Part shown: positions 8,553 through 16,417 of the stretch, in pieces
How positions within the stretch are numbered: the stretch's first letter is position 1
How the letters are laid out: each line of letters starts with the position of its first letter
Source of the DNA: Spirosoma utsteinense
GTDB taxonomy: Bacteria; Bacteroidota; Bacteroidia; Cytophagales; Spirosomataceae
DNA length: 64,000 nucleotides
Assembly (NCBI RefSeq): GCF_014282275.1
Contig: NZ_VFIA01000002.1
Location: 124,001-188,000 of the forward strand
Reading direction: 5' to 3'
Notes under the pieces: generated by a model
What the model saw: only the letters and a program-made list of their open reading frames with translations
Database searches by the model: none
What the model was told of the DNA's origin: nothing
Translations under genes and position numbers: made by a program

Positions 8553-10121
8553 TCATTCCCTTCCCCCCTCCCGCAGTTTCAGGATCAGTTCTGTTTTCAG
8601 TTCGTGTAAGCTCTTTTCCAGGCCGACCGGATACGTGTGTGGGTTGACGAATCGCTTCACGCCGGGATGCAGTCCGGCCAGTTGCTCCTGTACCCGGGCA
8701 CGGGTGGCATGGATGTCGGGGCAATCATAGACCTGCTCACCTCCGCGAAAAACAGGTACCAGCAAATCCTCGAAGGGTTGATCGGCTTCGAACCGACGGC
8801 GTTTGGTGAAGTCGAGCGGGTCGATCATGGTGGTTGTAGCCTCGTTCAGATCATCGGCGCTCCGCTCCTCGTCGAAGATCATGTCGGCCAGGAAGCCCCG
8901 CTCATCCCGAAACCGGCGTACCTGCTGGATGCCCGGCGTCGATATTTTGATCGCCTGCTCCGACAGTTTCATCTTGTAATCCCAGCGCACGGCGGTGTGG
9001 TTTTCGGCGGGATCACTATCCGGATCGGCATGGTTTGCCTGACGAACGGCCGCCAGCTTATAAACACCGCCCAGCGCAGGCTGGTCGTAAGCTGTCACGA
9101 GTTTCGTGCCAACACCCCAAACGGTAATTTTCGCGCCCTGCTGTTTGAGGCTGTTTATAATTATTTCGTCCAGATCATTGCTGGCAACAATAGCGGTATC
9201 CGTAAATCCGGCCGCGTCGAGCAGCTTGCGGGCCTCGATGCTCAGGTAGGCCAGATCACCTGAATCGAGCCGGATTCCACTCAATGCGTAGCCCTTTTGC
9301 CGAAGTTTATGGCCCGTTTGAATAGCATGTTTGACCCCTTCCAGGGTGTCGTAGGTATCGACCAGCAGGGTTACGTTGTTGGGCATCATCTCGGCATAGG
9401 TATCGAAGGCTTCCTGCTCCGTATCAAACGACATCACCCAACTGTGGGCGTGGGTACCGCGAACGGGAATATCGTACAGCTTCCCGGCCAGCACATTCGA
9501 CGTAGCATCGAAGCCACCAATATAGGCCGCCCGGCTCGCCGTCATGCCCCCGTCGGCACCCTGCGCCCGCCGTAGTCCGAATTCCAGTAAGGTGTCGGTA
9601 CCGGCCACCAGCCGCAACCGGGCCGCTTTTGTCGTGATCAGCGACTCAAAATTGACGAGGTTCAGCAAGGGCGTTTCCAGCAGCTGACACTGGAGAATAG
9701 GCCCCCGCACCCGCAGCAGCGGCTCATTGGGAAAGACGACCGTTCCTTCCGGAATAGCGTCAATATCGCAGCTAAGCTTCAGATTGGCCAGGTAGGTCAG
9801 GAACCCCTCTTCAAACAGCGGCTGTCCGTCGCTGCCAGTGAGGCTACGGAGATAGCGCAGGTCTTTCCGGGAGAAGCCAAAATTATTGATATAACCGATC
9901 ACGTTGGTCAGCCCGCCGGATACGGTGAAGCCCCCGCTAAATGGGTTTTTTCGAAAATACAGGTTAAATACCGCTTCCTTTTCGGCTGCTCCCGAGCGGG
10001 TTGAGTCAGAAGATGGCTGCCGGTCATCGGTCATGCCAGCCTTCCAGTAGCCGTAGGCCATCGTGACCTGATAGAGGTCGGTTAACAGACTCAGCGAAGT
10101 ATCATATAGTTTGTTCGTCAT
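8553..10121 (-). CDS. pncB: Nicotinate phosphoribosyltransferase
   Basis: A 522-residue enzyme of NAD salvage that joins nicotinate and PRPP to nicotinate mononucleotide. Family landmarks are the N-terminal LLTDLYQVTMAYGYWKAG, FNLYFRKNPFSGGF, the FGLRRAQG segment, GTHAHSWVMSF and IRLDSGDLAYLS. Start ATG at 10121 (MTNKLYDTSL); a longer open frame upstream crosses the intergenic region and is not protein-like. It is divergent from rpoN. It precedes the phosphonate cluster on the same strand but has no evident functional tie to it. Confidence 0.95.
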   Translation of the reverse strand: MTNKLYDTSLSLLTDLYQVTMAYGYWKAGMTDDRQPSSDSTRSGAAEKEAVFNLYFRKNPFSGGFTVSGGLTNVIGYINNFGFSRKDLRYLRSLTGSDGQPLFEEGFLTYLANLKLSCDIDAIPEGTVVFPNEPLLRVRGPILQCQLLETPLLNLVNFESLITTKAARLRLVAGTDTLLEFGLRRAQGADGGMTASRAAYIGGFDATSNVLAGKLYDIPVRGTHAHSWVMSFDTEQEAFDTYAEMMPNNVTLLVDTYDTLEGVKHAIQTGHKLRQKGYALSGIRLDSGDLAYLSIEARKLLDAAGFTDTAIVASNDLDEIIINSLKQQGAKITVWGVGTKLVTAYDQPALGGVYKLAAVRQANHADPDSDPAENHTAVRWDYKMKLSEQAIKISTPGIQQVRRFRDERGFLADMIFDEERSADDLNEATTTMIDPLDFTKRRRFEADQPFEDLLVPVFRGGEQVYDCPDIHATRARVQEQLAGLHPGVKRFVNPHTYPVGLEKSLHELKTELILKLREGGRE

Positions 10122-10281
10122 GACAACGAAGGTACAGGCCCGCGACTTTATAGAAAATTTATGTGGCCGAAAACAAATAACAAAGTAAATTGGTCTGATA
10201 ATTGTGAGGGGCACTTTTATCGACAGCTTGCTCATCGCAGTAATTTGTTGATCCTTAGCCCGTACGCCACCGATAACCGCC

Positions 10282-11733
10282 ATGCAGAAGTTAAGCCTTT
10301 CCCAGTCGCTCCAGCAAAAACTGTCTCCTCAACAGATACAGTTCATAAAACTGCTGCAAATTCCGACGGTCGAACTGGATGCACGGATCGAAGAAGAGCT
10401 GGAAATAAACCCTGCCCTGGAAGAGGGAGCCGACGACGATCATGAGCAGAAGGAAGACGATTCATTCGACGATGACTATGACGACGACGTCAAAGATCGC
10501 AACGAAGACCTCGATATAGACACCTACTTGCAGGGTGAAGATTATGCCGGTTATAAGATGCAGGGCGACGGCAACTACAATGAGGAAGAGCGCGACATGC
10601 CGCTGGCTACCAGCTCAAGCCTGGCCGATTCGCTGCTCCAGCAGTTCGGCTATATGCAGCTTACCGAGGAGCAGCGGGTAATTGGATTGCAGCTCATCGG
10701 CAGTATCGAAACCGATGGGTATATCCGCCGGTCGATGCAGGCCATTGTCAACGACCTTGCTTTTTCGCAGAACATATTCACCGATACCGACGAGATTGAA
10801 GAGGTGCTGCATAAAATACAGTCGTTCGATCCGGCCGGTATTGCCGCCCGCACGCTCCAGGAATGTCTCCTCCTTCAGCTCCACCGCAAAGACCAGACGG
10901 AGCCCTACAACGTGCTGGCCATTCGCATCATCGAAGATTTCTTCGACGAGTTCTCCAAGAAACACTACGACAAAATTCAGCGACGGCTCAACATCAGCGA
11001 CGACTCGCTGAAAAAAGTCGTCGACATCATCATAAAGTTGAACCCTAAACCCGGCTCTGTCGAGGGCGAGTCGAGTACGGCGCAGTACCTCATTCCAGAC
11101 TTTATCCTGGTCAACGCCAGCGGGAAACTCGAACTGTCGCTCAACTCGAAAAACGCGCCCGAGCTGCGCATCAGCCGTTCGTTTGCCGACATGCTCGATA
11201 CCTACGACAAGAGCAGCAAGCAGAACAAGACTCTCAAGGAGACAGTCACATTCGTGAAACAGAAACTCGATGCGGCCAAGTGGTTCATCGATGCCATCAA
11301 GCAGCGGCAGCAAACACTACTCCGCACCATGAACGCCATCGTGCGTTTCCAGTACGACTTTTTCCTGACCGGCGACGAGTCCCGGCTCCGGCCCATGATC
11401 CTGAAAGATATCGCTACGCTGATCGATATGGACGTATCGACAGTATCGCGGGTGGCCAACAGCAAGGCGGTACAGACCGAGTTCGGGATCTATCCGCTCA
11501 AGTACTTTTTCTCCGAAGGTATCGCCACCGACTCAGGCGAAGATGTCAGCAGCCGCGAAGTGAAGAACATCCTGCGCGAGATGATCGACAACGAGCCCAA
11601 GCTTAACCCCCTCTCCGACGATAAGCTCGAAAAGATCCTCAACGACCGGGGCTATAATATTGCCCGCCGGACGGTGGCCAAGTACCGCGAACAGCTCAAC
11701 ATCCCGGTGGCACGGCTGCGTAAACAATTATAA
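10282..11733 (+). CDS. rpoN: RNA polymerase sigma-54 factor
   Basis: A 483-residue sigma-54. The Gln/Leu-rich activator region I occupies residues 1-48 (MQKLSLSQSLQQKLSPQQ), followed by a very acidic region II linker (about 50-80). Core-binding and DNA-binding domains follow, with the diagnostic RpoN box ARRTVAKYRE at about 461-470. It directs core polymerase to -24/-12 promoters with AAA+ activators. No enhancer-binding activator gene is seen in this window. It is divergent from pncB across about 160 bp. Confidence 0.97.
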   Translation: MQKLSLSQSLQQKLSPQQIQFIKLLQIPTVELDARIEEELEINPALEEGADDDHEQKEDDSFDDDYDDDVKDRNEDLDIDTYLQGEDYAGYKMQGDGNYNEEERDMPLATSSSLADSLLQQFGYMQLTEEQRVIGLQLIGSIETDGYIRRSMQAIVNDLAFSQNIFTDTDEIEEVLHKIQSFDPAGIAARTLQECLLLQLHRKDQTEPYNVLAIRIIEDFFDEFSKKHYDKIQRRLNISDDSLKKVVDIIIKLNPKPGSVEGESSTAQYLIPDFILVNASGKLELSLNSKNAPELRISRSFADMLDTYDKSSKQNKTLKETVTFVKQKLDAAKWFIDAIKQRQQTLLRTMNAIVRFQYDFFLTGDESRLRPMILKDIATLIDMDVSTVSRVANSKAVQTEFGIYPLKYFFSEGIATDSGEDVSSREVKNILREMIDNEPKLNPLSDDKLEKILNDRGYNIARRTVAKYREQLNIPVARLRKQL

Positions 11734-11743
11734 AAAATGATGC

Positions 11744-11823
11744 ATGATGAACGCTTGATAATGAACGAGGGTGCGCTGTAGTTGGTACCTTTGCCGTGGC
11801 ATTTCCCGAGTATCGTTCATCAT
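11744..11823. promoter_or_regulatory. Inverted repeat enclosing a TAnnTTTG box upstream of the membrane protein gene
   Basis: ATGATGAACG (11744-11753) and CGTTCATCAT (11814-11823) can pair. They sit in longer arms made of similar ATGAT/ATGAACG words. TACCTTTG (11786-11793) in the loop matches the Bacteroidota -7 box, but no well-spaced TTG is present. The hairpin could end rpoN transcription while the box starts the next gene. Confidence 0.4.
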
Positions 11824-11836
11824 CCATTATTGATCA

Positions 11837-12475
11837 TTGACTACGTCTTTCGCCCGTTTCCTCTCCGTTGCCTTTCACCCGTTGCTGATGCCGACATTCG
11901 TGTTTGGCATTTTACTGTTTCAGGTACCCAACGTGCTGGGGGTCGATGTATACGCACCCACCATACGGCTTAGCCTGCTGGTGCTGATTTTTGTCGGTAC
12001 GTTCGGTGTACCCGCCCTGCTTATCTATTACCTCTACCGGAGCGGACTCGTACAAACCCTGCACCTGACCACCCTCGCCGACCGGCGGCTCCCCTTTTTC
12101 CTGACGGCCCTGGTCTATGTGCTGCTAACGTATCTGTTCGCGTTCAGGATGGACCTTATCTCGACCATTGCCCCCGAGATTGGGGTGCTGCTGGGGTCCA
12201 TAGCCCTGTCTATCCTGCTCGTTGGTATCATCAGCCTATACTGGCAAATCAGCGCCCATAGCGTAGGTATCAGTGGCGTGGTGGGCATTCTTGCGGGTGT
12301 CATGCTTAAATTCAGCCTGACCGAACTCTTTGTGCCCCTGCTGCTGAGCGTCCTGCTCACAGGACTGGTGGGCAGTGCCCGGCTCAGGCTCAACGCCCAC
12401 ACCCCCGCCCAGATCGGTGCGGGCGTCGTACTCGGATTAATCGTTAGCTTAGTGGCCGTATTCTGGCTGGTGTAG
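11837..12475 (+). CDS. PAP2-related integral membrane protein
   Basis: A 212-residue protein with about six membrane segments. Near the C-terminus it has HSVGISG and then R-x-(5)-HTPAQIGAG. These resemble the second and third motifs of type 2 phosphatidic acid phosphatases, but the first KxxxxxxRP motif is not evident, so catalysis is uncertain. An in-frame stop at 11831 forces the start to TTG at 11837 or to ATG at 11888. TTG is preferred because it keeps the complete first membrane segment. It follows rpoN by about 100 bp and precedes the enoyl-CoA hydratase gene by 36 bp. Confidence 0.7.
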   Translation: MTTSFARFLSVAFHPLLMPTFVFGILLFQVPNVLGVDVYAPTIRLSLLVLIFVGTFGVPALLIYYLYRSGLVQTLHLTTLADRRLPFFLTALVYVLLTYLFAFRMDLISTIAPEIGVLLGSIALSILLVGIISLYWQISAHSVGISGVVGILAGVMLKFSLTELFVPLLLSVLLTGLVGSARLRLNAHTPAQIGAGVVLGLIVSLVAVFWLV

Positions 12476-12511
12476 CCTGGCCGGGCTGAACCACCCCAAA
12501 CCCTATACTTC

Positions 12512-13306
12512 ATGTACGAAAATATTCTTTACGAGCTGGCCGACGGCATTTGCCGGATCACCCTCAACCGGCCATCGGTTTATAACGCGCTCAGCCCCGG
12601 CCTGATCGGCGACATCACCACAGCGGTAGAGGCAGCCGGGGCCGACGACAGCGTGCGCGTCCTGGTCATCACCGGAACAGGCGATCGGGCGTTCTGCTCC
12701 GGTGCCGACCTGAAAGAAGGGTTTGCCAATGCCCAGTCGTCGGGCGGCATGAACCTCGGCGAGTCGCTGCGGGCGGGCTACCACCCCATGATCCGCGCCA
12801 TCCGAAACATCGCCAAACCAGTCATTGGCCGTATCAACGGCGTAGCGGCCGGGGCTGGCTGCTCGCTGGCGCTGGCCTGCGACGTGGTCATCTGCACCGA
12901 CGACGCTTATTTCAGCCAGATCTTCGTCAACATAGGCCTCATGCCCGACGCCGGCGCTACGTTTTTTCTGCCGCGGCTGGTTGGTCCGCAGCGGGCGTTT
13001 GAACTCAGCAGCACCGGCCGACGGGTTTACGGCCCCGAAGCGGCCCGGATCGGCCTGGTAAGCCAGTCGGTCCCGGCGGCTGAGCTGGACGCCACTGTCG
13101 ACCAGGTTGTCGGGTATTACGCCACTGCGCCGACCCGCGCCATTGGTGCGATGAAAAAAGTTTTGAACGAATCGCTCTCCTCCACCCTCGACCAGCAACT
13201 GGAGCAGGAGGCTGAAAATCAGGATGCATTGGGCCGATCGGCGGATGCGGCCGAGGGTATCGGCTCGTTCCTGATGAAGCGCAAAGCAAATTTTTCGGGC
13301 AAATAG
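12512..13306 (+). CDS. Enoyl-CoA hydratase/isomerase family protein, PaaG-like
   Basis: A 264-residue crotonase-fold protein. The oxyanion-hole segments are CSGADLKEG and GVAAGAGCSLALACD. The third motif is GLMPDAGATFFLPRLVG, with Asp at the position used by PaaG-type epoxyphenylacetyl-CoA isomerases, where simple hydratases carry Glu. This favours a ring-modifying isomerase over beta-oxidation. No other paa gene is nearby, so the substrate is open. The C-terminal helix (AEGIGSFLMKRKANFSGK) is complete. Confidence 0.85.
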   Translation: MYENILYELADGICRITLNRPSVYNALSPGLIGDITTAVEAAGADDSVRVLVITGTGDRAFCSGADLKEGFANAQSSGGMNLGESLRAGYHPMIRAIRNIAKPVIGRINGVAAGAGCSLALACDVVICTDDAYFSQIFVNIGLMPDAGATFFLPRLVGPQRAFELSSTGRRVYGPEAARIGLVSQSVPAAELDATVDQVVGYYATAPTRAIGAMKKVLNESLSSTLDQQLEQEAENQDALGRSADAAEGIGSFLMKRKANFSGK

Positions 13307-13307
13307 G

Positions 13308-13338
13308 TTGACAGACGTCTTTTTTCTCCCTACTTTTG
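13308..13338 (+). promoter_or_regulatory. Promoter of tRNA-Arg
   Basis: TTGACA begins at 13308 and TACTTTTG lies at 13331-13338, with 20 bp between TTG and the -7 box. This is a near-ideal Bacteroidota sigma-A promoter, about 35 bp before the tRNA. Confidence 0.75.
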
Positions 13339-13372
13339 CACTCCCTATCAACGGGAAATACTTCATAGCAAT

Positions 13373-13446
13373 GCATTTGTAGCTCAATTGGATAGAGCAC
13401 CTCACTACGGATGAGGAGGTTTGGGGTTCGAATCCCTACAAGTGCA
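13373..13446 (+). tRNA. tRNA-Arg (anticodon ACG)
   Basis: A complete cloverleaf. Acceptor GCATTTG pairs with CAAGTGC plus discriminator A. The D-arm holds AGCTCAATTGGATAGAGC, the anticodon stem CCTCA/TGAGG carries loop CTACGGA, and the T-arm is GGGTTCGAATCCC. CCA is not encoded. The ACG anticodon needs A34-to-inosine editing (TadA) to read CGN codons. Confidence 0.97.
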
Positions 13447-13457
13447 CTGAGCCTATT

Positions 13458-13492
13458 AACCGGTTAGCTTTCAAAAGCTAACCGGTTTTTTT
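13458..13492 (+). terminator. Intrinsic terminator of tRNA-Arg
   Basis: A perfect stem AACCGGTTAGCTT / AAGCTAACCGGTT is followed by seven T. It lies 12 bp after the tRNA. Confidence 0.9.
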
Positions 13493-13688
13493 AGTTGCGT
13501 ACAAATGACCTTATCCCCTTCAAGGATCCAGTTTTAGTTCGACATGGCCCCGGTAGCCGTGTCCGGCAATTTGAAACATTTTCCCAGAATGTTGGCAACA
13601 ACCCTGAATAAGTTACTAAACCGACAGTTGCCAAAGACAGTTATATCCGTGTAAGGGGACTACCTGCATTTATACAACCTCTCAACTT

Positions 13689-13877
13689 ATGAAAAATTTA
13701 GCTCGTTTTTCAGCTGTGCTCTATTTCGCAGCCGTATTCTTCGTTGTATTTCACAACTGCGGGTTTCAGCTGCGCGGCTTGCTCGAAGCCCGTTTCCTGG
13801 TCATGCTGCTTATGGGTGCCCTTGGCTTTATGGCCATTCTGAAAGTAATTCACGAAGAGCCCGACGAATCGAATTAA
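13689..13877 (+). CDS. Small two-helix membrane protein
   Basis: A 62-residue protein with hydrophobic helices at about 9-27 and 35-53 and an acidic tail ending EEPDESN. I do not recognise a family. Start ATG at 13689. Between the tRNA terminator and this gene (13493-13688) I see nothing recognisable. Confidence 0.5.
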   Translation: MKNLARFSAVLYFAAVFFVVFHNCGFQLRGLLEARFLVMLLMGALGFMAILKVIHEEPDESN

Positions 13878-14076
13878 CTATTTTCGGAGCGAAGCAATGT
13901 AAAAGGCAGGTTGTTCCCTAAGATGCCCCTATACGGTCCATTTTTCGCCGGTTGACGTGGCCTTGTCCAGGTTGTGAACCCGTTCGTCAGAAAAGCCAAT
14001 ATTCTACCTAGCGACCTGATTATAAACAAGAAAGCGAGGAAGGCGGTTAGAAACAGCACTACTAAAGTCTACGCTG

Positions 14077-14652
14077 ATGTTCTTAAGAAACTACCCTTCC
14101 GGCTACAAAGCCCCGCTCCACAATGTGTTGTTGATAAGCTGCATGGACCTGCGCCTGCTCGATAACATTACCCATTTTATGGAGCACGAAAATCTCATTA
14201 ACCGCTACGACCAGTACATTATGGCCGGGGCGTCTATTGGTGCATTGGTGGGTTCGGCTGCGCCCGATGATCAACTGAGCCGGATTGCCGACTACCAGTG
14301 CTGGTAAACAGGGCTGTTTCAGCACGTAGACCTCGCTATCCAGCTACACCACATCAAAGACATCTATATTCTCGAACATCGAAATTGTGGGGCTTACAAA
14401 GCGTTTCTGAAAAATGATCTGGGTGATTACGAAGAGCAGGGCTACCAGAAAGAATTCGACGATCATCAACGGTACGCCAAACAGCTTTCCGATAAGCTGG
14501 TCGGGTATCTGAAAAACCGTACAGCCGCCAATCCCAATCCGGTAACACTTAAGAAAGAGCTACCCATCCAGGTTCATGGTTTTATAATGGACATCAAAGG
14601 CAATGTGGAGCTGCTGTGCACGACCGCGCCTTTTCCTGAATTAACCGCCTGA
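14077..14652 (+). pseudogene. Beta-carbonic anhydrase-like gene interrupted by one in-frame TAA
   Basis: One reading frame of 191 codons is broken only by TAA at 14305-14307. The first half carries the C-x-D-x-R zinc/catalytic motif (SCMDLR) and GASIGALVG. The second half carries HRNCGAY, with the His and Cys zinc ligands, and ends naturally at TGA 14650-14652. All four zinc-site residues of a beta-carbonic anhydrase are thus present, but on two sides of the stop, in the context CW-stop-TGLFQHVDLAI. A Gln or Lys codon changed to TAA is the simplest reading. Readthrough, a working split protein or a base-calling error are alternatives. Confidence 0.75.
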
Positions 14653-14709
14653 ACAATTGGGCCCCACGTCCCGATCTGCCGTACTCGGACGGATAAAACC
14701 CCGCGGGAT

Positions 14710-14778
14710 GACTCTAAATTATACCCGATCAGGTATAATTTAGAGTCGATCTACTAAAAATATACCCGATCAGGTATA
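14710..14778. promoter_or_regulatory. Double palindrome, operator-like (TATACCCGATCAGGTATA twice)
   Basis: GACTCTAAATTATACC (14710-14725) and GGTATAATTTAGAGTC (14732-14747) form a perfect 16-bp inverted repeat around CGATCA. The core TATACCCGATCAGGTATA recurs at 14761-14778. Two identical dyads 39 bp apart look like a pair of dimer-binding sites, though no intact gene directly follows. Confidence 0.45.
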
Positions 14779-14782
14779 GCGC

Positions 14783-14934
14783 TTGTTTGGGATTACTGGC
14801 AGGACGTGGCGGTTGTAGCCTGGACGGCCACGTCCGGGTAAGAAGAGCCCCGTTTCACTCCCGGACGTAGCCGTCCAGGCTACAACCAGCCCCTTGCTGA
14901 ATAAAACACGGGCCAACATGAAATCCTAAACAGG
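14783..14934. mobile_element. Palindromic 150-bp element with 13-bp terminal inverted repeats, copy 1
   Basis: The ends read CTTGTTTGGGATT and AATCCTAAACAGG (2 mismatches). Inside, GGTTGTAGCCTGGACGGC pairs with GCCGTCCAGGCTACAACC. The layout and most of the sequence equal those of 22020-22174, so this is a dispersed, non-coding, MITE-like or REP-like element. No transposase is present. Confidence 0.75.
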
Positions 14935-14940
14935 TTCATA

Positions 14941-15153
14941 GCGTGGATAACTCACTTCGTCTTTGACGAAGACTGGATTGCTTTTGCCCACTATCTGGGT
15001 TTGACGGATAAACAGCGAAGCAATGTATACGGGCGTTTCGGCAAGCGATTACCGGTGGTGTTCGACTGGATCGACCGCAGCTTCCTGACCCCCAACAGCA
15101 AACAGATGTACGGCGACCTGATAACCGATCGGGCACAACGACTCGGGTTATAA
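14941..15153 (+). pseudogene. Orphan C-terminal gene fragment of 70 codons
   Basis: An open frame without a start codon reads AWITHFVFDEDWIAFAHYLG and ends in TDRAQRLGL before TAA at 15151. Composition and codon use are protein-like. It begins just after the right end of the palindromic element, and the frame upstream is element sequence that reaches a stop at 14902. I do not recognise the family. It is probably the tail of a gene cut by deletion or by arrival of the element. Confidence 0.5.
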
Positions 15154-15373
15154 CGGCAACACGCCTGTAATCCTCATTGCTTCACTTACCTTGCAGGCGA
15201 AACACGCTCCTTTTGTTTGCGTGCGCCCACAAAGCAGAGCGGCCTGTGCGGTTCCTGCCCGGCAAACGACGGTTCCTGACGGCAAAGCCCGGTACAGGCG
15301 TGGCCCGACTGACGTACTTACCCAGACCAGCCGCTGGTTGATGTCAATTTTTCTCAACAAACGAACGACCCGA

Positions 15374-16369
15374 ATGAACATCGCTTTTTTCAGCAGCCAA
15401 CCCTACGAACAGCCTTTCCTGGAAGCGGCCAACCGCAACCACCACCATACACTAACCTTCCTGACCGAGACGCTGACACCGGAAACAGTTCGGCTGGCGG
15501 CTGGCCACCAGGCCATTTGTGTGTTCGTCAACGACCAGCTTTCGCGCCCCGTGTTGCAGGCGCTGGCCGAACAGGGCATTCAACTGATCGCCCTGCGCTG
15601 TACGGGCTTTAACCAGGTCGATGTGGAGGCAGCACAGGAGCTCCGCTTCCGTATCTTGCGTGTTCCCGCTTACTCGCCCCATTCCGTTGCCGAACATGCG
15701 GTGGCGCTGCTGCTGTCGCTGAACCGAAAAACGTATCTGGCCTACCAGCGCACGAAAGACAACAACTTCACCCTCGACGGACTGATGGGTTTCGACCTCT
15801 ACGGCAGGCGGGTTGGGGTAATCGGGACGGGCAAGATCGGAGCGGCTTTTGCCCGGATCATGCTTGGGTTTGGCTGTCAGGTGCTGGCCTATGACAAAGT
15901 ACCCTCGCCCCAGTTGCAGGCGCTGGGTGTACCGTTTCTTTCGCTGGAGGAAATTCTGGAACAGGCCGATGTGATTTCGCTGCATTGCCCGCTGCTGCCC
16001 GAAACTCACCATCTGATCGACGCAGCCGCGCTGGCCCGCATGAAACCGGGGGCCTACCTGCTTAACACCAGCCGGGGTGGCCTGATCGATACGCCTGCGG
16101 TGCTGGAAGCGCTCGAAAGTGGGCACTTGGGCGCGTTGGGCATGGATGTGTACGAGCTGGAAGACGACTTTTTCTTTGCCGACTGGTCGGATAAGCCCCT
16201 GCCCGATGCAGACCTGAACGCCCTCACTCACCTGCCAAACGTACTGGTTACGTCACACCAGGGTTTCTTCACCCGCGAGGCCATGGAGCAGATCGCCGAC
16301 ACAACGATCAGCAACCTGACGGCTCTGGAGCAGGAACACCTACCCGAAAAGGCGTTGGTTGTCGGGTAA
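15374..16369 (+). CDS. ldhA: D-lactate dehydrogenase (NAD-dependent, fermentative type)
   Basis: A 331-residue 2-hydroxyacid dehydrogenase, collinear with E. coli LdhA. Landmarks are IALRCTGFNQVD, RVPAYSPHSVAEHAV, the NAD motif VGVIGTGKIG, NTSRGG with the substrate-binding Arg, and SHQGFFT with the catalytic His. It reduces pyruvate to D-lactate. Start ATG at 15374 (MNIAFFSSQ); an upstream open frame is not family-like. It precedes the P-type ATPase gene by 48 bp. Confidence 0.95.
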   Translation: MNIAFFSSQPYEQPFLEAANRNHHHTLTFLTETLTPETVRLAAGHQAICVFVNDQLSRPVLQALAEQGIQLIALRCTGFNQVDVEAAQELRFRILRVPAYSPHSVAEHAVALLLSLNRKTYLAYQRTKDNNFTLDGLMGFDLYGRRVGVIGTGKIGAAFARIMLGFGCQVLAYDKVPSPQLQALGVPFLSLEEILEQADVISLHCPLLPETHHLIDAAALARMKPGAYLLNTSRGGLIDTPAVLEALESGHLGALGMDVYELEDDFFFADWSDKPLPDADLNALTHLPNVLVTSHQGFFTREAMEQIADTTISNLTALEQEHLPEKALVVG

Positions 16370-16417
16370 GTTCTCCGGCAGCCGCCATCCTATCAACCCT
16401 GCTCAACATCAACCGCT

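Noticed and set aside
14077..14307. Stand-alone 76-residue protein
   Set aside because: It is the first half of a carbonic anhydrase frame that continues directly after the TAA; the zinc site would be incomplete.
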